64,000 nucleotides of DNA from Arthrobacter cupressi (GCF_900099975.1 NZ_FNEI01000015.1:1-64000), one strand, 5' to 3'; shown: positions 34,687 to 42,890, counted from the stretch's first letter. Translations and numbers: made by a program. The notes: generated from the letters alone by a model not told the origin.

Positions 34687-35844
34687 TCAGGCGATCCGGG
34701 TACCCAGGGCCAGCCGGCCCGCCGGCGTGCGCAGGGCGCGCCAGCCAAGCCACAGCAACAGGCCGGTGAGGCCGAGCTGCAACGCCAGGCCAAGCGGCCA
34801 CAGGGGCGTGGCCTGCTCGAGGTATTGCGGCTGCACCTGCCCGTTGGCGCAGGTGTATGTGCCCTCGGGGCCGGCGAGCGCCGCACGGGCGCCCTGGCTG
34901 ATGTTCTCGATCATGCCCCCGGAGTAGTAGTACTGGAGGCCCTGCCGTTCCGGATACGGGATGGCGTCGGCCACCACCACGTAGGGGTTCAAGGCCAGCA
35001 GCCACGCGACCCGCTCGGTGCGCAGCACGTCCTGCTCCACGAGGGGCCCTTCGCACACATATTCGGGAGACCCCGGATAGGTGCCGGGCCCGTACTCCGC
35101 AGCACTGTAGCGCGGCTGGTTGGCCATGACGGTCCCCTGGGTCAGCTGCACCCCGAGGCCGAAGGCGATCAGCGAACCGACCACCAGCGCGGCCACCGTG
35201 AGGTAGGTGACCACGATTGAGAACAGCGGCCTCCCCGCGAGCGCCGAGATGCCGACGCCGATCCCGCAGATCACCGCCACTTCCACGGCAAGCATTAGCA
35301 GCGACACCAGCACGTGCCCGGGAGTCAGCCCGCCCAGCAGCACCGCGAAGACCAGAAACGGCGCGCTGGCGGCCAGGAAGGCGATCGCCGCCAGCCACGC
35401 CGCGCAGAACTTGCCCCAGAGGATCTGCCCGGGGGTGAGCAGGGTGACCTGCAGGATCGCCAGGGTGCCGCCGGCCCGGTCGCCGTTGACGGCGTTCGCC
35501 GAGAGCGCGGGCGCCACCAGCAGGGCGAAGAGCAGCACGAAGGCGAGCACGACCTCGAAGATCGCGGATCCCGGCCCGGTCGGCTGGGGCGTGCCGTCCG
35601 GAACAGGCATTGAGTTGCGGACCTCCATCGAGGCGTTCCACCCGGCCCAGGTCAACGCCGTGACCAGGGCGATCACCACCAGCCAGATGCCCAGCATGAT
35701 GTACCAGCCGCGCGAGCGCAGCCGCTGCTTCATTTCGAGCACCACCACATCGCGGATGCCGCCGATGTAGCCGGCGACGGCGGCCCGCCCGTCTGCCGGG
35801 CCCGGAACCTGCGCCGGTCCGGGAAGGGTCTTTTCCATGCTCAT
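34687..35844 (-). CDS. ABC-2 type transporter permease
   Basis: 385 residues with an N-terminal cytoplasmic segment ending KQRLRSRGWYIMLGIW, then a large extracytoplasmic loop and five or six further membrane helices; the pattern VNGDRAGGTLAILQVTLLTPGQIL is characteristic of ABC-2 (NatB/YhaP-like) export permeases. Its ATG lies in a four-base overlap with the end of the ATPase gene, so the two are coupled. Probably exports a peptide, ion-like or lipid-related compound; nothing in the sequence identifies it. Confidence 0.85.
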   Translation of the reverse strand: MSMEKTLPGPAQVPGPADGRAAVAGYIGGIRDVVVLEMKQRLRSRGWYIMLGIWLVVIALVTALTWAGWNASMEVRNSMPVPDGTPQPTGPGSAIFEVVLAFVLLFALLVAPALSANAVNGDRAGGTLAILQVTLLTPGQILWGKFCAAWLAAIAFLAASAPFLVFAVLLGGLTPGHVLVSLLMLAVEVAVICGIGVGISALAGRPLFSIVVTYLTVAALVVGSLIAFGLGVQLTQGTVMANQPRYSAAEYGPGTYPGSPEYVCEGPLVEQDVLRTERVAWLLALNPYVVVADAIPYPERQGLQYYYSGGMIENISQGARAALAGPEGTYTCANGQVQPQYLEQATPLWPLGLALQLGLTGLLLWLGWRALRTPAGRLALGTRIA

Positions 35845-36800
35845 TTCCGCTCCGTTTCCAGGCTCATGTAGGTCTCCTCCAGGGCGCCGCCGGCCGGGCC
35901 GAAAGAGACGACGCCGATCCCCGCGGTGACGAGGTCCCGCAGCAGGGCGGCAGCACCGGCGTCGTGGCTCAACATCAGCGAAACGGACGGACGGCGGCCG
36001 GTTCCCACCCGGAACTCGAGCCCGAGCTCTGTGAGCTTCGCGGTGAGTTCCGCCTGGTCGAGGGCGGTGATGGCATAGCGCCGGCCCTGCTGCGCTGCTT
36101 CTTCGATGGTCTGCCGCTTGACGGTGCGGCCCTGGTTAACGAACACGGCGCCGTCGGCGATTTCATCCAGTTCGCTGAGCACGTGCGAGGAAACCACCAC
36201 GGACTTCCCGGCCGCGGCCAGGTTCCGCAGGAGGGTGCGCAGCTCCACCCGGGAGCCGGGGTCCAGACCGGCTGCCGGCTCGTCGAGGAGCAGCACAGAG
36301 GGATCGTGGACCAGCGCGCGTGCCAGGCTCAGCCTCTGTTGCTGGCCCTTGGAAAGTACCCGGGCGGGCTGGTCTGCGAGTTCCTCCAGCCGGACCATGG
36401 CCAGCAATTCGGCCACCCGCCCAGCGATACCGGATTTGGGCAGGCGGTAGAAACGCGCCATCTGCACCAGGATTTCGCGGGCGGTAAGGGACTCCCATAC
36501 GCCCAGGGTGTCCGGCATCCAACCGAGCCGGCGCCGCACGGCCGTGCTGTCCTGCGCCGGGTCGAGCCCGTCCACCGTGATGGCACCGCTGTCCGGCTGG
36601 AGCAGCGAGGCGAGCATCAGCAGCAACGTCGTCTTGCCGGCCCCGTTGGGGCCGATCAGCGCGGTGACCCGCCCGGCCGGGGCCTCGAAGTCCATGTGCT
36701 CAACTGCGTGGACGGAACCGAAGCGGCGGGAGACACCCACCGCGGAGACCCCGGAAGCCAACGGCGCCCGGGTGGTCTCAGGAATTTCTGCAACGGACAT
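35841..36800 (-). CDS. ABC transporter ATP-binding protein
   Basis: 319 residues with Walker A GPNGAGKTT, signature LSKGQQQRLSLARAL, Walker B VLLLDEPAAGLDP and the H-loop SSHVLSELD. The sequence type is that of ABC-2 exporters (NatA/CcmA-like), with a 90-residue C-terminal extension after the ATPase core. It drives export through the two permease-like proteins encoded just downstream. The unit is divergent from aspartokinase across 241 bases. Confidence 0.93.
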   Translation of the reverse strand: MSVAEIPETTRAPLASGVSAVGVSRRFGSVHAVEHMDFEAPAGRVTALIGPNGAGKTTLLLMLASLLQPDSGAITVDGLDPAQDSTAVRRRLGWMPDTLGVWESLTAREILVQMARFYRLPKSGIAGRVAELLAMVRLEELADQPARVLSKGQQQRLSLARALVHDPSVLLLDEPAAGLDPGSRVELRTLLRNLAAAGKSVVVSSHVLSELDEIADGAVFVNQGRTVKRQTIEEAAQQGRRYAITALDQAELTAKLTELGLEFRVGTGRRPSVSLMLSHDAGAAALLRDLVTAGIGVVSFGPAGGALEETYMSLETERK

Positions 36801-36932
36801 ACTCCACCTCTGTTTCCCCCTACAGAGCTTGATCCTGCGCGGCGGACGTGCCCGCAGGCCGCATCGTGCCTCGATCGTACGCCGTGGCGAAAGTCACGCA
36901 CATCCACCCAGGGGCCGAGATTTGGTCACAAT

Positions 36933-36946
36933 TCCCGGGCCCGGGA
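36933..36946. promoter_or_regulatory. Perfect palindrome upstream of aspartokinase
   Basis: TCCCGGGCCCGGGA, a 14-base perfect palindrome, lies in the 241-base gap between the ABC unit and lysC, 96 bases before the lysC start. A GATAAACT stretch 14 bases later could serve as a -10 region. In GC-rich DNA such palindromes arise by chance more easily; no known regulator site is claimed. Confidence 0.3.
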
Positions 36947-37041
36947 CACACGGCGATAAACTGGCCGAATAAGCCACGCTGGCGTGCCGTAAGTGGCCGT
37001 GTGGCGTTTCGATTCCCAAGTGATGCAGTGAGGGTGCGCGC

Positions 37042-38388
37042 ATGAGTATGCCCACTACCGAAGTGAAAAGCGACGAGCTGGCCGCGCAGCCTGCCAAGAC
37101 CAAACAGCTGATCGTCCAGAAGTTCGGCGGCTCCTCCGTGGCCGACGCCGAGGGGATCCAGCGTGTTGCCCGCCGCGTGGTCGACGCGCAGAAGGCAGGC
37201 AACGAGGTCGTCGTCGTCGTGTCCGCCATGGGCGACACCACCGACGAACTGCTGGACCTCGCCGCCCAGGTCACCGACTCCGCCCCGGCCCGCGAGATGG
37301 ACATGCTCCTCTCCGCCGGCGAGCGCATCTCCATGGCCCTGCTCGCCATGGCCATCAACAAGTTCGGCGCGTCCGCCCAGTCCTTCACCGGTTCGCAGGC
37401 CGGCATGATTACCGACGGCATCCACGGCAAGGCGCGCATCATCGACGTCGACCCGCACCGCATCCGCACCGCGCTGGACAAGCAGCACATCGCGATCGTG
37501 GCCGGCTTCCAGGGCATGAGCCGCAGCACCAACGAAATCACCACCCTGGGCCGCGGCGGTTCGGACACCACCGCCGTCGCCCTGGCGGCCGCGCTGGAAG
37601 CGGACGTCTGCGAGATCTACACCGACGTGGACGGCGTGTTCACCGCGGACCCGCGCGTGGTGGCGTCCGCGCAGAAGATCGACACCATCTCCAGCGAGGA
37701 AATGCTGGAACTTGCCGCCTCCGGCGCGAAGATCCTGCACCTGCGCTGCGTGGAGTACGCCCGCCGTTTCGGCGTGCCGCTGCACGTGCGCTCCTCATTC
37801 AGCCAGAACGAAGGCACCTGGGTCCTGCCCGGTGCCGATGACAAGATCACCACTCAAGAGGGAGTTGCCTTGGAGCAGCCAATCATCTCCGGCGTGGCCC
37901 ACGACCGGTCCGAAGCCAAGGTCACCGTTGTCGGCGTCCCGGACATCCCCGGCAAGGCCGCGGCGATTTTCCAGGTCATCGCCGATGCCCACTCGAACAT
38001 CGACATGATCGTCCAGAACGTGTCCACCCACGGCACCGGCCACACGGACATTTCCTTCACCCTGCCCATCGTTGAAGGCGCCGACGCCCTCGCCGCCCTC
38101 CGCGCCGCCCAGGGCGAAATCGGATTCGAGAGCATCGAGTACGACGAGAACGTCGGCAAGCTCTCCCTGATCGGCGCCGGCATGCGTTCGCACCCGGGCG
38201 TTTCGGCGACCTTCTTCAAGGCCCTCTCCGACGCCGGGATCAACATCAACATGATCTCCACCTCGGAGATCCGCATCTCGGTGGTCACCAGCGCGGACAA
38301 GCTGGACGATGCAGTGCGCGCCATCCACGCGGCATTCGAGCTCGACGGCGAATCCGAAGCCACCGTCTACGGCGGCACCGGCCGCTAG
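37042..38388 (+). CDS. lysC: Aspartate kinase
   Basis: 448 residues. [15 protein letters not shown] is the kinase signature, [16 protein letters not shown] the substrate-binding loop, and two ACT domains fill residues 275-448 ([18 protein letters not shown] in the first). It phosphorylates aspartate, the first step to lysine, threonine, methionine and diaminopimelate, and is feedback-regulated through the ACT domains. An internal in-frame TTG at 37870 with a good AAGAGGGAG site before it suggests a separately made beta subunit, as in Corynebacterium glutamicum. Unusually, asd does not follow; a methionine synthase cassette does. Confidence 0.95.
   Translation: MSMPTTEVKSDELAAQPAKTKQLIVQKFGGSSVADAEGIQRVARRVVDAQKAGNEVVVVVSAMGDTTDELLDLAAQVTDSAPAREMDMLLSAGERISMALLAMAINKFGASAQSFTGSQAGMITDGIHGKARIIDVDPHRIRTALDKQHIAIVAGFQGMSRSTNEITTLGRGGSDTTAVALAAALEADVCEIYTDVDGVFTADPRVVASAQKIDTISSEEMLELAASGAKILHLRCVEYARRFGVPLHVRSSFSQNEGTWVLPGADDKITTQEGVALEQPIISGVAHDRSEAKVTVVGVPDIPGKAAAIFQVIADAHSNIDMIVQNVSTHGTGHTDISFTLPIVEGADALAALRAAQGEIGFESIEYDENVGKLSLIGAGMRSHPGVSATFFKALSDAGININMISTSEIRISVVTSADKLDDAVRAIHAAFELDGESEATVYGGTGR
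37856..37872 (+). promoter_or_regulatory. Internal ribosome site and start for an aspartokinase beta subunit
   Basis: AAGAGGGAG followed six bases on by TTG (37870-37872), in frame with lysC at codon 277. The protein so made would begin at [11 protein letters not shown] and contain only the two ACT domains, to position 38388. C. glutamicum and Bacillus make such a beta subunit for the alpha2beta2 enzyme. TTG is a weak start, so expression is inference. Confidence 0.5.
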
Positions 38389-38408
38389 GGCGAAATTAAA
38401 CCACGGAA

Positions 38409-38431
38409 GGACCGGAGCCAGGCTCCGGTCC
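38409..38431 (+). terminator. Hairpin after lysC
   Basis: GGACCGGAGCC and GGCTCCGGTCC form an 11-bp perfect stem with a single-base centre, 20 bases after the lysC stop. No T-run follows, but the position suits transcription termination before the convergent LysR gene. Confidence 0.6.
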
Positions 38432-38552
38432 CCGAAAGTTGGACCGCTAAATAGCTGTTGGGCCGCGGGGGTCTGGGGCCGGTATTCCACCGGGCTCAGG
38501 CCCTTTCGCTTTGTTGAGGGATGCCCGTTCCCCGCGCCACCCCCCGGCGCCG

Positions 38553-39494
38553 TCAGCCGAGCACTTCCACCCCGAAGCCCGTGACGACCGCCCGCACTTC
38601 TGCGAGATAGCGCCGCGCCTGTTCCGTCAGCGGAACCGCGGCGTGATCAATCCAGCCGATCTCGATGCGCTCGTCGACATCGAGCGGGATGGCGACGATC
38701 GAAGGGTCGAGCTCGCCGCTGATGATGCCCGTCGAAATCGTGTACCCGCCGAGGCCGATCATGAGGTTGAAGATGGTCGCACGATCAGAGACCCGGATGT
38801 CGCGCTTGCTGGAAAGTGTGGAGAGGATCTCCTCGGCGAAATAGAACGAGTTGTTCGCCCCCTGATCGAAGGTGAGCCGCGGCAGATCTTCGAGATCCTC
38901 GAGAGTTGCCCGGTGCCGGGACGCGAGCGGGTTGCTGCGCGAGATGAAGATGTGCGGATCGGCGAGGAACAAGGGGTGGAACACGAGCCGGGACTCGCGA
39001 AGCAGCTTGTCGAGGACTTTTCGGTTGAAGTCGTTTCGGTAGAGGATGCCGATCTCGCTGCGAAGCGTACGGACGTCCTCGATGATCTCCTCGGTGCGCG
39101 TCTCGCGCAAAGAGAACTCGTACTCGTCGGCCCCGCTCGCCTGGACCATCCTGACGAACGCATCCACGGCAAACGAATAGTGCTGCGTCGATACCCCGAG
39201 CAGACGACGGGACGGCGGCCGGCCGAGGTAGCGCTGCTCGAGAAGCTCCACCTGCTCGACGACCTGCCTGGCGTAGCCAAGGAACTCCGCACCGTCAGCG
39301 GTGAGCGCGACTCCCCTCGCCGAGCGGACGAGGAGCGTGCGCCCCACACGGGCTTCGAGTTCCTTCATCGCCGCGGACATGGTCGGCTGTGCGACGTAGA
39401 GCAGATCGGCGGCCGCGGAGATCGACCCCTCGTCCGCGACCGTGATGAAATACCGCAGCTGCTGCAGCGTCAAGCCGTTCACACTCTGAACCAT
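38553..39494 (-). CDS. LysR family regulator, divergent from the Mes cassette
   Basis: 313 residues. The HTH lies at about 10-65 (GSISAAADLLYVAQPTMSAA), and the effector domain follows with FSLRETRTEEIIEDV. It resembles the CynR/ArgP-like group of regulators. It is divergent from the mesX-mesD-flavin reductase genes across 123 bases and almost certainly controls them. No ribosome site precedes the ATG; a TATAGA box (minus strand) sits about seven bases upstream of it, so the mRNA may be leaderless. Its own start codon overlaps the edge of nested ATAG/CTAT palindromes that could be its operator. Confidence 0.88.
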   Translation of the reverse strand: MVQSVNGLTLQQLRYFITVADEGSISAAADLLYVAQPTMSAAMKELEARVGRTLLVRSARGVALTADGAEFLGYARQVVEQVELLEQRYLGRPPSRRLLGVSTQHYSFAVDAFVRMVQASGADEYEFSLRETRTEEIIEDVRTLRSEIGILYRNDFNRKVLDKLLRESRLVFHPLFLADPHIFISRSNPLASRHRATLEDLEDLPRLTFDQGANNSFYFAEEILSTLSSKRDIRVSDRATIFNLMIGLGGYTISTGIISGELDPSIVAIPLDVDERIEIGWIDHAAVPLTEQARRYLAEVRAVVTGFGVEVLG

Positions 39495-39518
39495 AGATTC
39501 AGTCTATACAATTCCATA
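39494..39518. promoter_or_regulatory. Nested palindromes in the Mes divergent region (candidate LysR site)
   Basis: ATAGATTCAGTCTAT has ATAGA/TCTAT arms around five bases, and CTATACAATTCCATAG, beginning within it, has CTAT/ATAG arms. Both fit the T-N11-A type of LysR recognition site. They directly abut the LysR start codon, as expected for autoregulation. The assignment rests on symmetry and position only. Confidence 0.5.
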
Positions 39519-39543
39519 GTCACGCCTAGTTACCTGATATCAC

Positions 39544-39578
39544 CGGAAAAGCTGCATGCTGGATGCAACGACTTTTCG
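39544..39578 (+). other. Leader hairpin upstream of mesX
   Basis: CGGAAAAG pairs with CTTTTCG, and an inner GCAT with ATGC, giving an interrupted hairpin in the probable 5' leader 40 bases before the mesX ATG. No cobalamin or SAM riboswitch consensus could be matched. It may only be a chance structure. Confidence 0.35.
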
Positions 39579-39617
39579 ACGGCCAGCCCAGGCCCCTTCA
39601 CCATCAGATTGGCCATC

Positions 39618-40610
39618 ATGGCAGACGCATTCACCTTCAGCATCACCACCACCCCGTTCGACGAGGATTACACGCCCTCCGAGAGCTCGCGCATCACCAC
39701 GAACTTCGCCAATCTGGCCCGTGGTGAGAACCGTCAGGAAAACCTGCGCAACGCCCTGACGATGATCAACCGCCGCTTCAACGCCCTCGCGCACTGGGAC
39801 AACCCCAACGGTGACCGCTATGCCCTCGAGCTCGAGATCGTCTCTGCCAAGGTGCACTACAGCTCAGACGGCGAGGAGCGGCACTTCCCCCTGCTCGAGG
39901 TGCTCGACACGAGCATCGTCGACCGGCAGACCGGCACCCGCAGCCACGGCATCGTGGGCAACAACTTCTCGTCCTATGTGCGCGACTACGACTTCAGCGT
40001 GGTGCTGCCCGCCGCGAGCGATGGATCGGGCGCCCCTGTCCTCCCCCAGGATTTCGGAGACCTGCACGGCAGACTCTTCCAGCGTTTCCTCGACTCCGAA
40101 GCCTACCGGCGGCGCTTCGCGCAGCTGCCCGTGATCTGCATCAGCGTCTCCACCTCCAAGACCTACCACCGCACTGGCAACAGCCACCCGGTCCTCGGCC
40201 TCGAGTACCAGCAGGACGACCACTCCCTCACCGACACGTACTTCGGCAAGATGGGGCTGCGCGTGCGCTACTTCATGCCGCCGGGCAGCGTCGCGCCGCT
40301 GGCGTTCTACTTCCGCGGAGACCTTCTGACCGACTACACCAATCTCCAGCTGATCAGCACGATCAGCACGATGGAGACGTTCCAGAAGATCTACCGCCCC
40401 GAGATCTACAACGCGAACTCCGCCGCACCGGCTGTCTATCGGCCCAGCCTGGGCGCACAGGACTTCTCACGGACACTAATCTCCTACGACCGCGACGAGC
40501 GCAGCCGGCTCGGCGTAACGCAGGGCAGGTACACCGAAGAGCACTTCATCACCCCGAACCGCGAGTTGCTCGATCAGTGGGCCGCCGCCTACCCCACCCC
40601 CGTCGCATGA
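39618..40610 (+). CDS. mesX: MesX (DUF1852), partner of the MesD methionine synthase
   Basis: 330 residues from the ATG at 39618, chosen by family similarity (MADAFTFSITTTPFDEDY, then RITTNFANLARGENRQENLR); there is no good ribosome site. The conserved HGIVGNNFSSYVRDYDFSV and SKTYHRTGNSHPVLGLEYQQ are DUF1852 signatures. In Acinetobacter baylyi the DUF1852 protein MesX is needed with the core-MetE protein MesD for folate-independent, oxygen-requiring methionine synthesis (established for that pair). Its TGA overlaps an ATG, and the MesD gene follows at once. Its biochemical role, perhaps making or delivering the methyl donor, is not known. Confidence 0.9.
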   Translation: MADAFTFSITTTPFDEDYTPSESSRITTNFANLARGENRQENLRNALTMINRRFNALAHWDNPNGDRYALELEIVSAKVHYSSDGEERHFPLLEVLDTSIVDRQTGTRSHGIVGNNFSSYVRDYDFSVVLPAASDGSGAPVLPQDFGDLHGRLFQRFLDSEAYRRRFAQLPVICISVSTSKTYHRTGNSHPVLGLEYQQDDHSLTDTYFGKMGLRVRYFMPPGSVAPLAFYFRGDLLTDYTNLQLISTISTMETFQKIYRPEIYNANSAAPAVYRPSLGAQDFSRTLISYDRDERSRLGVTQGRYTEEHFITPNRELLDQWAAAYPTPVA

Positions 40611-40627
40611 CCACCGAAGGACCCACC

Positions 40628-41668
40628 ATGACCCCCAAGCTTCTTCCGACCTCGATCGTCGGCAGCCTTCCGAAGCCCTCCTGGCTGGCCCAGCCGGAGA
40701 CCCTCTGGTCACCCTGGAAGCTCGAGGGTGCCGAGCTGCGCGAAGGCAAGCAGGACGCCATGCGGGCGGCCGTGCAGGAGCAGACCCGACGCGGCATCGA
40801 CATTATCAGCGACGGCGAGCAGACCCGTCAGCACTTCGTCACGACCTTCATCGAGCACCTCAGCGGTGTCGATTTCGAAAAGCGCGAAACCGTGCGCATC
40901 CGGGACCGCTACGACGCGAGCGTGCCGACCGTCGTCAGCGCCGTGGAGCGGGAGAAGCCCGTGTTCGTCGAGGACGCGACGTTCCTCCGCTCGATCACCG
41001 ACCGCCCGATCAAGTGGACCCTTCCCGGCCCGATGACGATGGTCGACACCCTGTATGACGCGCACTACCGCAGCCGCGAGAAGCTGGCGTGGGAGTTCGC
41101 GACCATCCTCAACCAGGAGGCCAAGGAGCTCGAGGCGGCCGGGGTCGACATCATCCAATTCGATGAGCCGGCGTTCAACGTGTTCTTCGACGAGGTCTCG
41201 GACTGGGGCGTCGCCGCATTGGAGCGCGCGTGCGAGGGGCTGCGCGTCGAGACAGTGGTGCACATCTGCTTCGGCTACGGGATCAAGGCCAACAACGACT
41301 GGAAGGCGACTCTTGGTGCCCAGTGGCGCCACTACGAGAAGTCGTTCCCACTGCTGCAGCGCTCCTCCATCGACACCATTTCGTTGGAGTCCCACCACTC
41401 CAATGTCCCGCTGGACGTCGTCGAACTGGTGCGTGGCAAGAAGGTCATGCTCGGCGCCATCGACGTGGCGAATGAAACGGTCGAGACGCCGGAAGAGGTC
41501 GCCGGGACGCTGCGCAAGGCACTCGAGTTCGTCGACGCCGACAAGCTCGTGCCCAGCACGAACTGCGGCATGGCACCGTTCCCCCGTCAGGTCGCGCTGG
41601 ACAAGCTGAGCGCCCTTAGCGCGGGAGCGGCCATCCTCCGCGAGGAGCTCACCGGTGCACGCGCCTGA
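40628..41668 (+). CDS. mesD: MesD-type folate-independent methionine synthase (core MetE)
   Basis: 346 residues from the ATG at 40628, which has GAAGGA eight bases upstream; an ATG at 40607 overlapping the mesX stop would add seven residues. It matches only the C-terminal catalytic half of MetE. The zinc ligands are all present: His and Cys in VVHICFGYG, Glu in ISLESHHS and Cys in STNCGMAPF. LPTSIVGSLPKPSWLA and IIQFDEPAFNVFFDE are also conserved. It lacks the N-terminal folate-binding half, so methyltetrahydrofolate is not the donor; homocysteine is the acceptor. Together with MesX it should form methionine when oxygen is available. Confidence 0.9.
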   Translation: MTPKLLPTSIVGSLPKPSWLAQPETLWSPWKLEGAELREGKQDAMRAAVQEQTRRGIDIISDGEQTRQHFVTTFIEHLSGVDFEKRETVRIRDRYDASVPTVVSAVEREKPVFVEDATFLRSITDRPIKWTLPGPMTMVDTLYDAHYRSREKLAWEFATILNQEAKELEAAGVDIIQFDEPAFNVFFDEVSDWGVAALERACEGLRVETVVHICFGYGIKANNDWKATLGAQWRHYEKSFPLLQRSSIDTISLESHHSNVPLDVVELVRGKKVMLGAIDVANETVETPEEVAGTLRKALEFVDADKLVPSTNCGMAPFPRQVALDKLSALSAGAAILREELTGARA

Positions 41669-42233
41669 AATTACGGACGTCGACGCTCAGATCGACGCGA
41701 TCCAGCATGCCTCGGCGCCGTCCCTGCCGACTGACGACTTCAAGGCCATCTTCCGCGGGCACCCCGGCGGCGTCACCGTCATCTCGGCGGATGCGGGTTA
41801 CGGGCCCGTTGCCCTCACGGCGTCATCCGTCGCATCGGTGAGCGCCGAGCCTCCGCTGCTCGTCTTCTCGATCTCGGCCCTGTCCTCGGCCTCCGATGTC
41901 CTCTCACGCGCTGCGACAGTCATCGTGCATTTCCTCGATGTGCATGACGTCGACGTGGCGAAGCTGGGTGCAACCGGCGGCATCGACCGCTTCGCGCAGG
42001 CCCAGTCCTGGACACGCCTCGGCACCGGCGAGCCGGTGTTCGACAATGTCCGCGCTTGGGTGCGTTGCGCGGTCGTCGATCGGATGCAGGCCGGAACGTC
42101 AACGATCGTCGTGGCACGCGCGTTGACATCGCACATCGAACGGGACGCCCAGCCGGGCGATCCCGGTGACGCGCTGGTTTACCACAACCGTGCGTGGCAC
42201 CGCCTGGGCGAACACTCCCGCCTCGAAGGCTGA
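41655..42233 (+). CDS. Flavin reductase-like FMN-binding protein
   Basis: 192 residues from a GTG overlapping the last 14 bases of mesD. The domain starts FKAIFRGHPGGVTVISAD and has GYGPVALTASSVASVSAEPPLL, quoted here only in part, the FMN-binding hallmark of the flavin reductase-like family that supplies reduced flavin to two-component monooxygenases. The overlap shows tight coupling to mesD/mesX. Since the Mes system needs oxygen, a reduced-flavin-dependent oxygenase step in MesX action is an attractive inference. An inverted repeat at 42238-42283 follows the gene. Confidence 0.87.
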   Translation: MHAPEITDVDAQIDAIQHASAPSLPTDDFKAIFRGHPGGVTVISADAGYGPVALTASSVASVSAEPPLLVFSISALSSASDVLSRAATVIVHFLDVHDVDVAKLGATGGIDRFAQAQSWTRLGTGEPVFDNVRAWVRCAVVDRMQAGTSTIVVARALTSHIERDAQPGDPGDALVYHNRAWHRLGEHSRLEG

Positions 42234-42237
42234 CAAC

Positions 42238-42283
42238 GCTCCCCGTAAGTCGGAACTGAATTTCAGCCCAACTTACGGGGAGC
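42238..42283 (+). terminator. Inverted repeat ending the Mes operon
   Basis: GCTCCCCGTAAGT (42238-42250) and ACTTACGGGGAGC (42271-42283) are 13-bp perfect complements, with a small CTGAATTTCAG palindrome inside the loop. It starts four bases after the flavin reductase stop codon and probably ends the transcript. No T-run follows. Confidence 0.65.
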
Positions 42284-42309
42284 AGCCCACATTGCTCCGG
42301 TCCTTTTGC

Positions 42310-42534
42310 TTAGCTGTAATCGGTAGTGGTCGGTCCGGGGTCATCCCGCACTGCGTAGTGGTGACCCTCGGCATCTGTTTCGACCACGAAATGCGTCAGG
42401 TCTTCTTCCGAAGCCTGCTCGAAGTCATCGTGCTTGTGAACCACGGGCGCATCGGTATCGCCCTGGGTAGCGGGTCCGAACACAGACTGCAGACGCGCCG
42501 TCACATGCATAAAACTGTCCAGCACACGTCCCAC
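42310..42534 (-). CDS. Small uncharacterised protein A (paralogue of the gene at 42666-42890)
   Basis: 74 residues from the GTG at 42534, which lies nine bases after an AAGGAGG site. The core SFMHVTARLQSVFGPA matches RFMRATGRLRVVFGPA of the nearby gene, and both end in a short hydrophilic tail (DDPGPTTTDYS against NPGDKSLR). Equal length (74 residues each) supports the pair being duplicates. The middle is acidic with His and Asp residues. No domain is recognised, no signal peptide or membrane helix. Confidence 0.6.
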   Translation of the reverse strand: MGRVLDSFMHVTARLQSVFGPATQGDTDAPVVHKHDDFEQASEEDLTHFVVETDAEGHHYAVRDDPGPTTTDYS

Positions 42535-42665
42535 AACATCCCACCTCCTTCCCCGCAACGGGGTCCGGCGGTCACGCCGTTCCCGAGTGGTTCAAGTGAG
42601 TCAATGATACGCCCGGCATCCCGGAATGAGGCGGGCGGTGCCGGGCTGCGCGGGCACTGGAACCT

Positions 42666-42890
42666 TTAGCGCAGGGACTTGTCCCCCGGGTTCTTCGGCA
42701 CCACGTAGCTGCTGCCGTCGGCCCTGTGCTTGGTTTCCCACTGCAGGGTTTCGGCCTGTCGCTGGCGCAGCAGGATCCTGTTGGCCTCGGTCATTTCATG
42801 GTCCAGCGAGCTGCTGTGTGCCGGGCCGAAAACAACGCGCAGCCGCCCGGTTGCGCGCATGAACCGCCGGGCAAATGATTCCTTGGCCAA
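42666..42890 (-). CDS. Small uncharacterised protein B, next to the OhrR operator
   Basis: 74 residues if started at the TTG at 42890, which follows GGAGGGAGCAGGAG; the frame is open to 43067 but a start there would run across the palindromic operator and into the regulator gene. RFMRATGRLRVVFGPA is shared with the neighbouring small protein A. It is divergent from the OhrR-like gene with the 26-base palindrome at 42934-42959 between them, so it may be part of the OhrR regulon. Function unknown. Confidence 0.55.
   Translation of the reverse strand: MAKESFARRFMRATGRLRVVFGPAHSSSLDHEMTEANRILLRQRQAETLQWETKHRADGSSYVVPKNPGDKSLR

Noticed and set aside
39495..39617. Cobalamin or SAM riboswitch before mesX
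   Set aside because: The region is only 123 bases and lacks a B12 box or the SAM riboswitch cores I could recognise; only a simple hairpin is present.
38511..39617. Longer MesX with an N-terminal extension
   Set aside because: The frame is open upstream but runs antisense through the LysR gene, and the family start (FTFSI near the N-terminus) fits the ATG at 39618.
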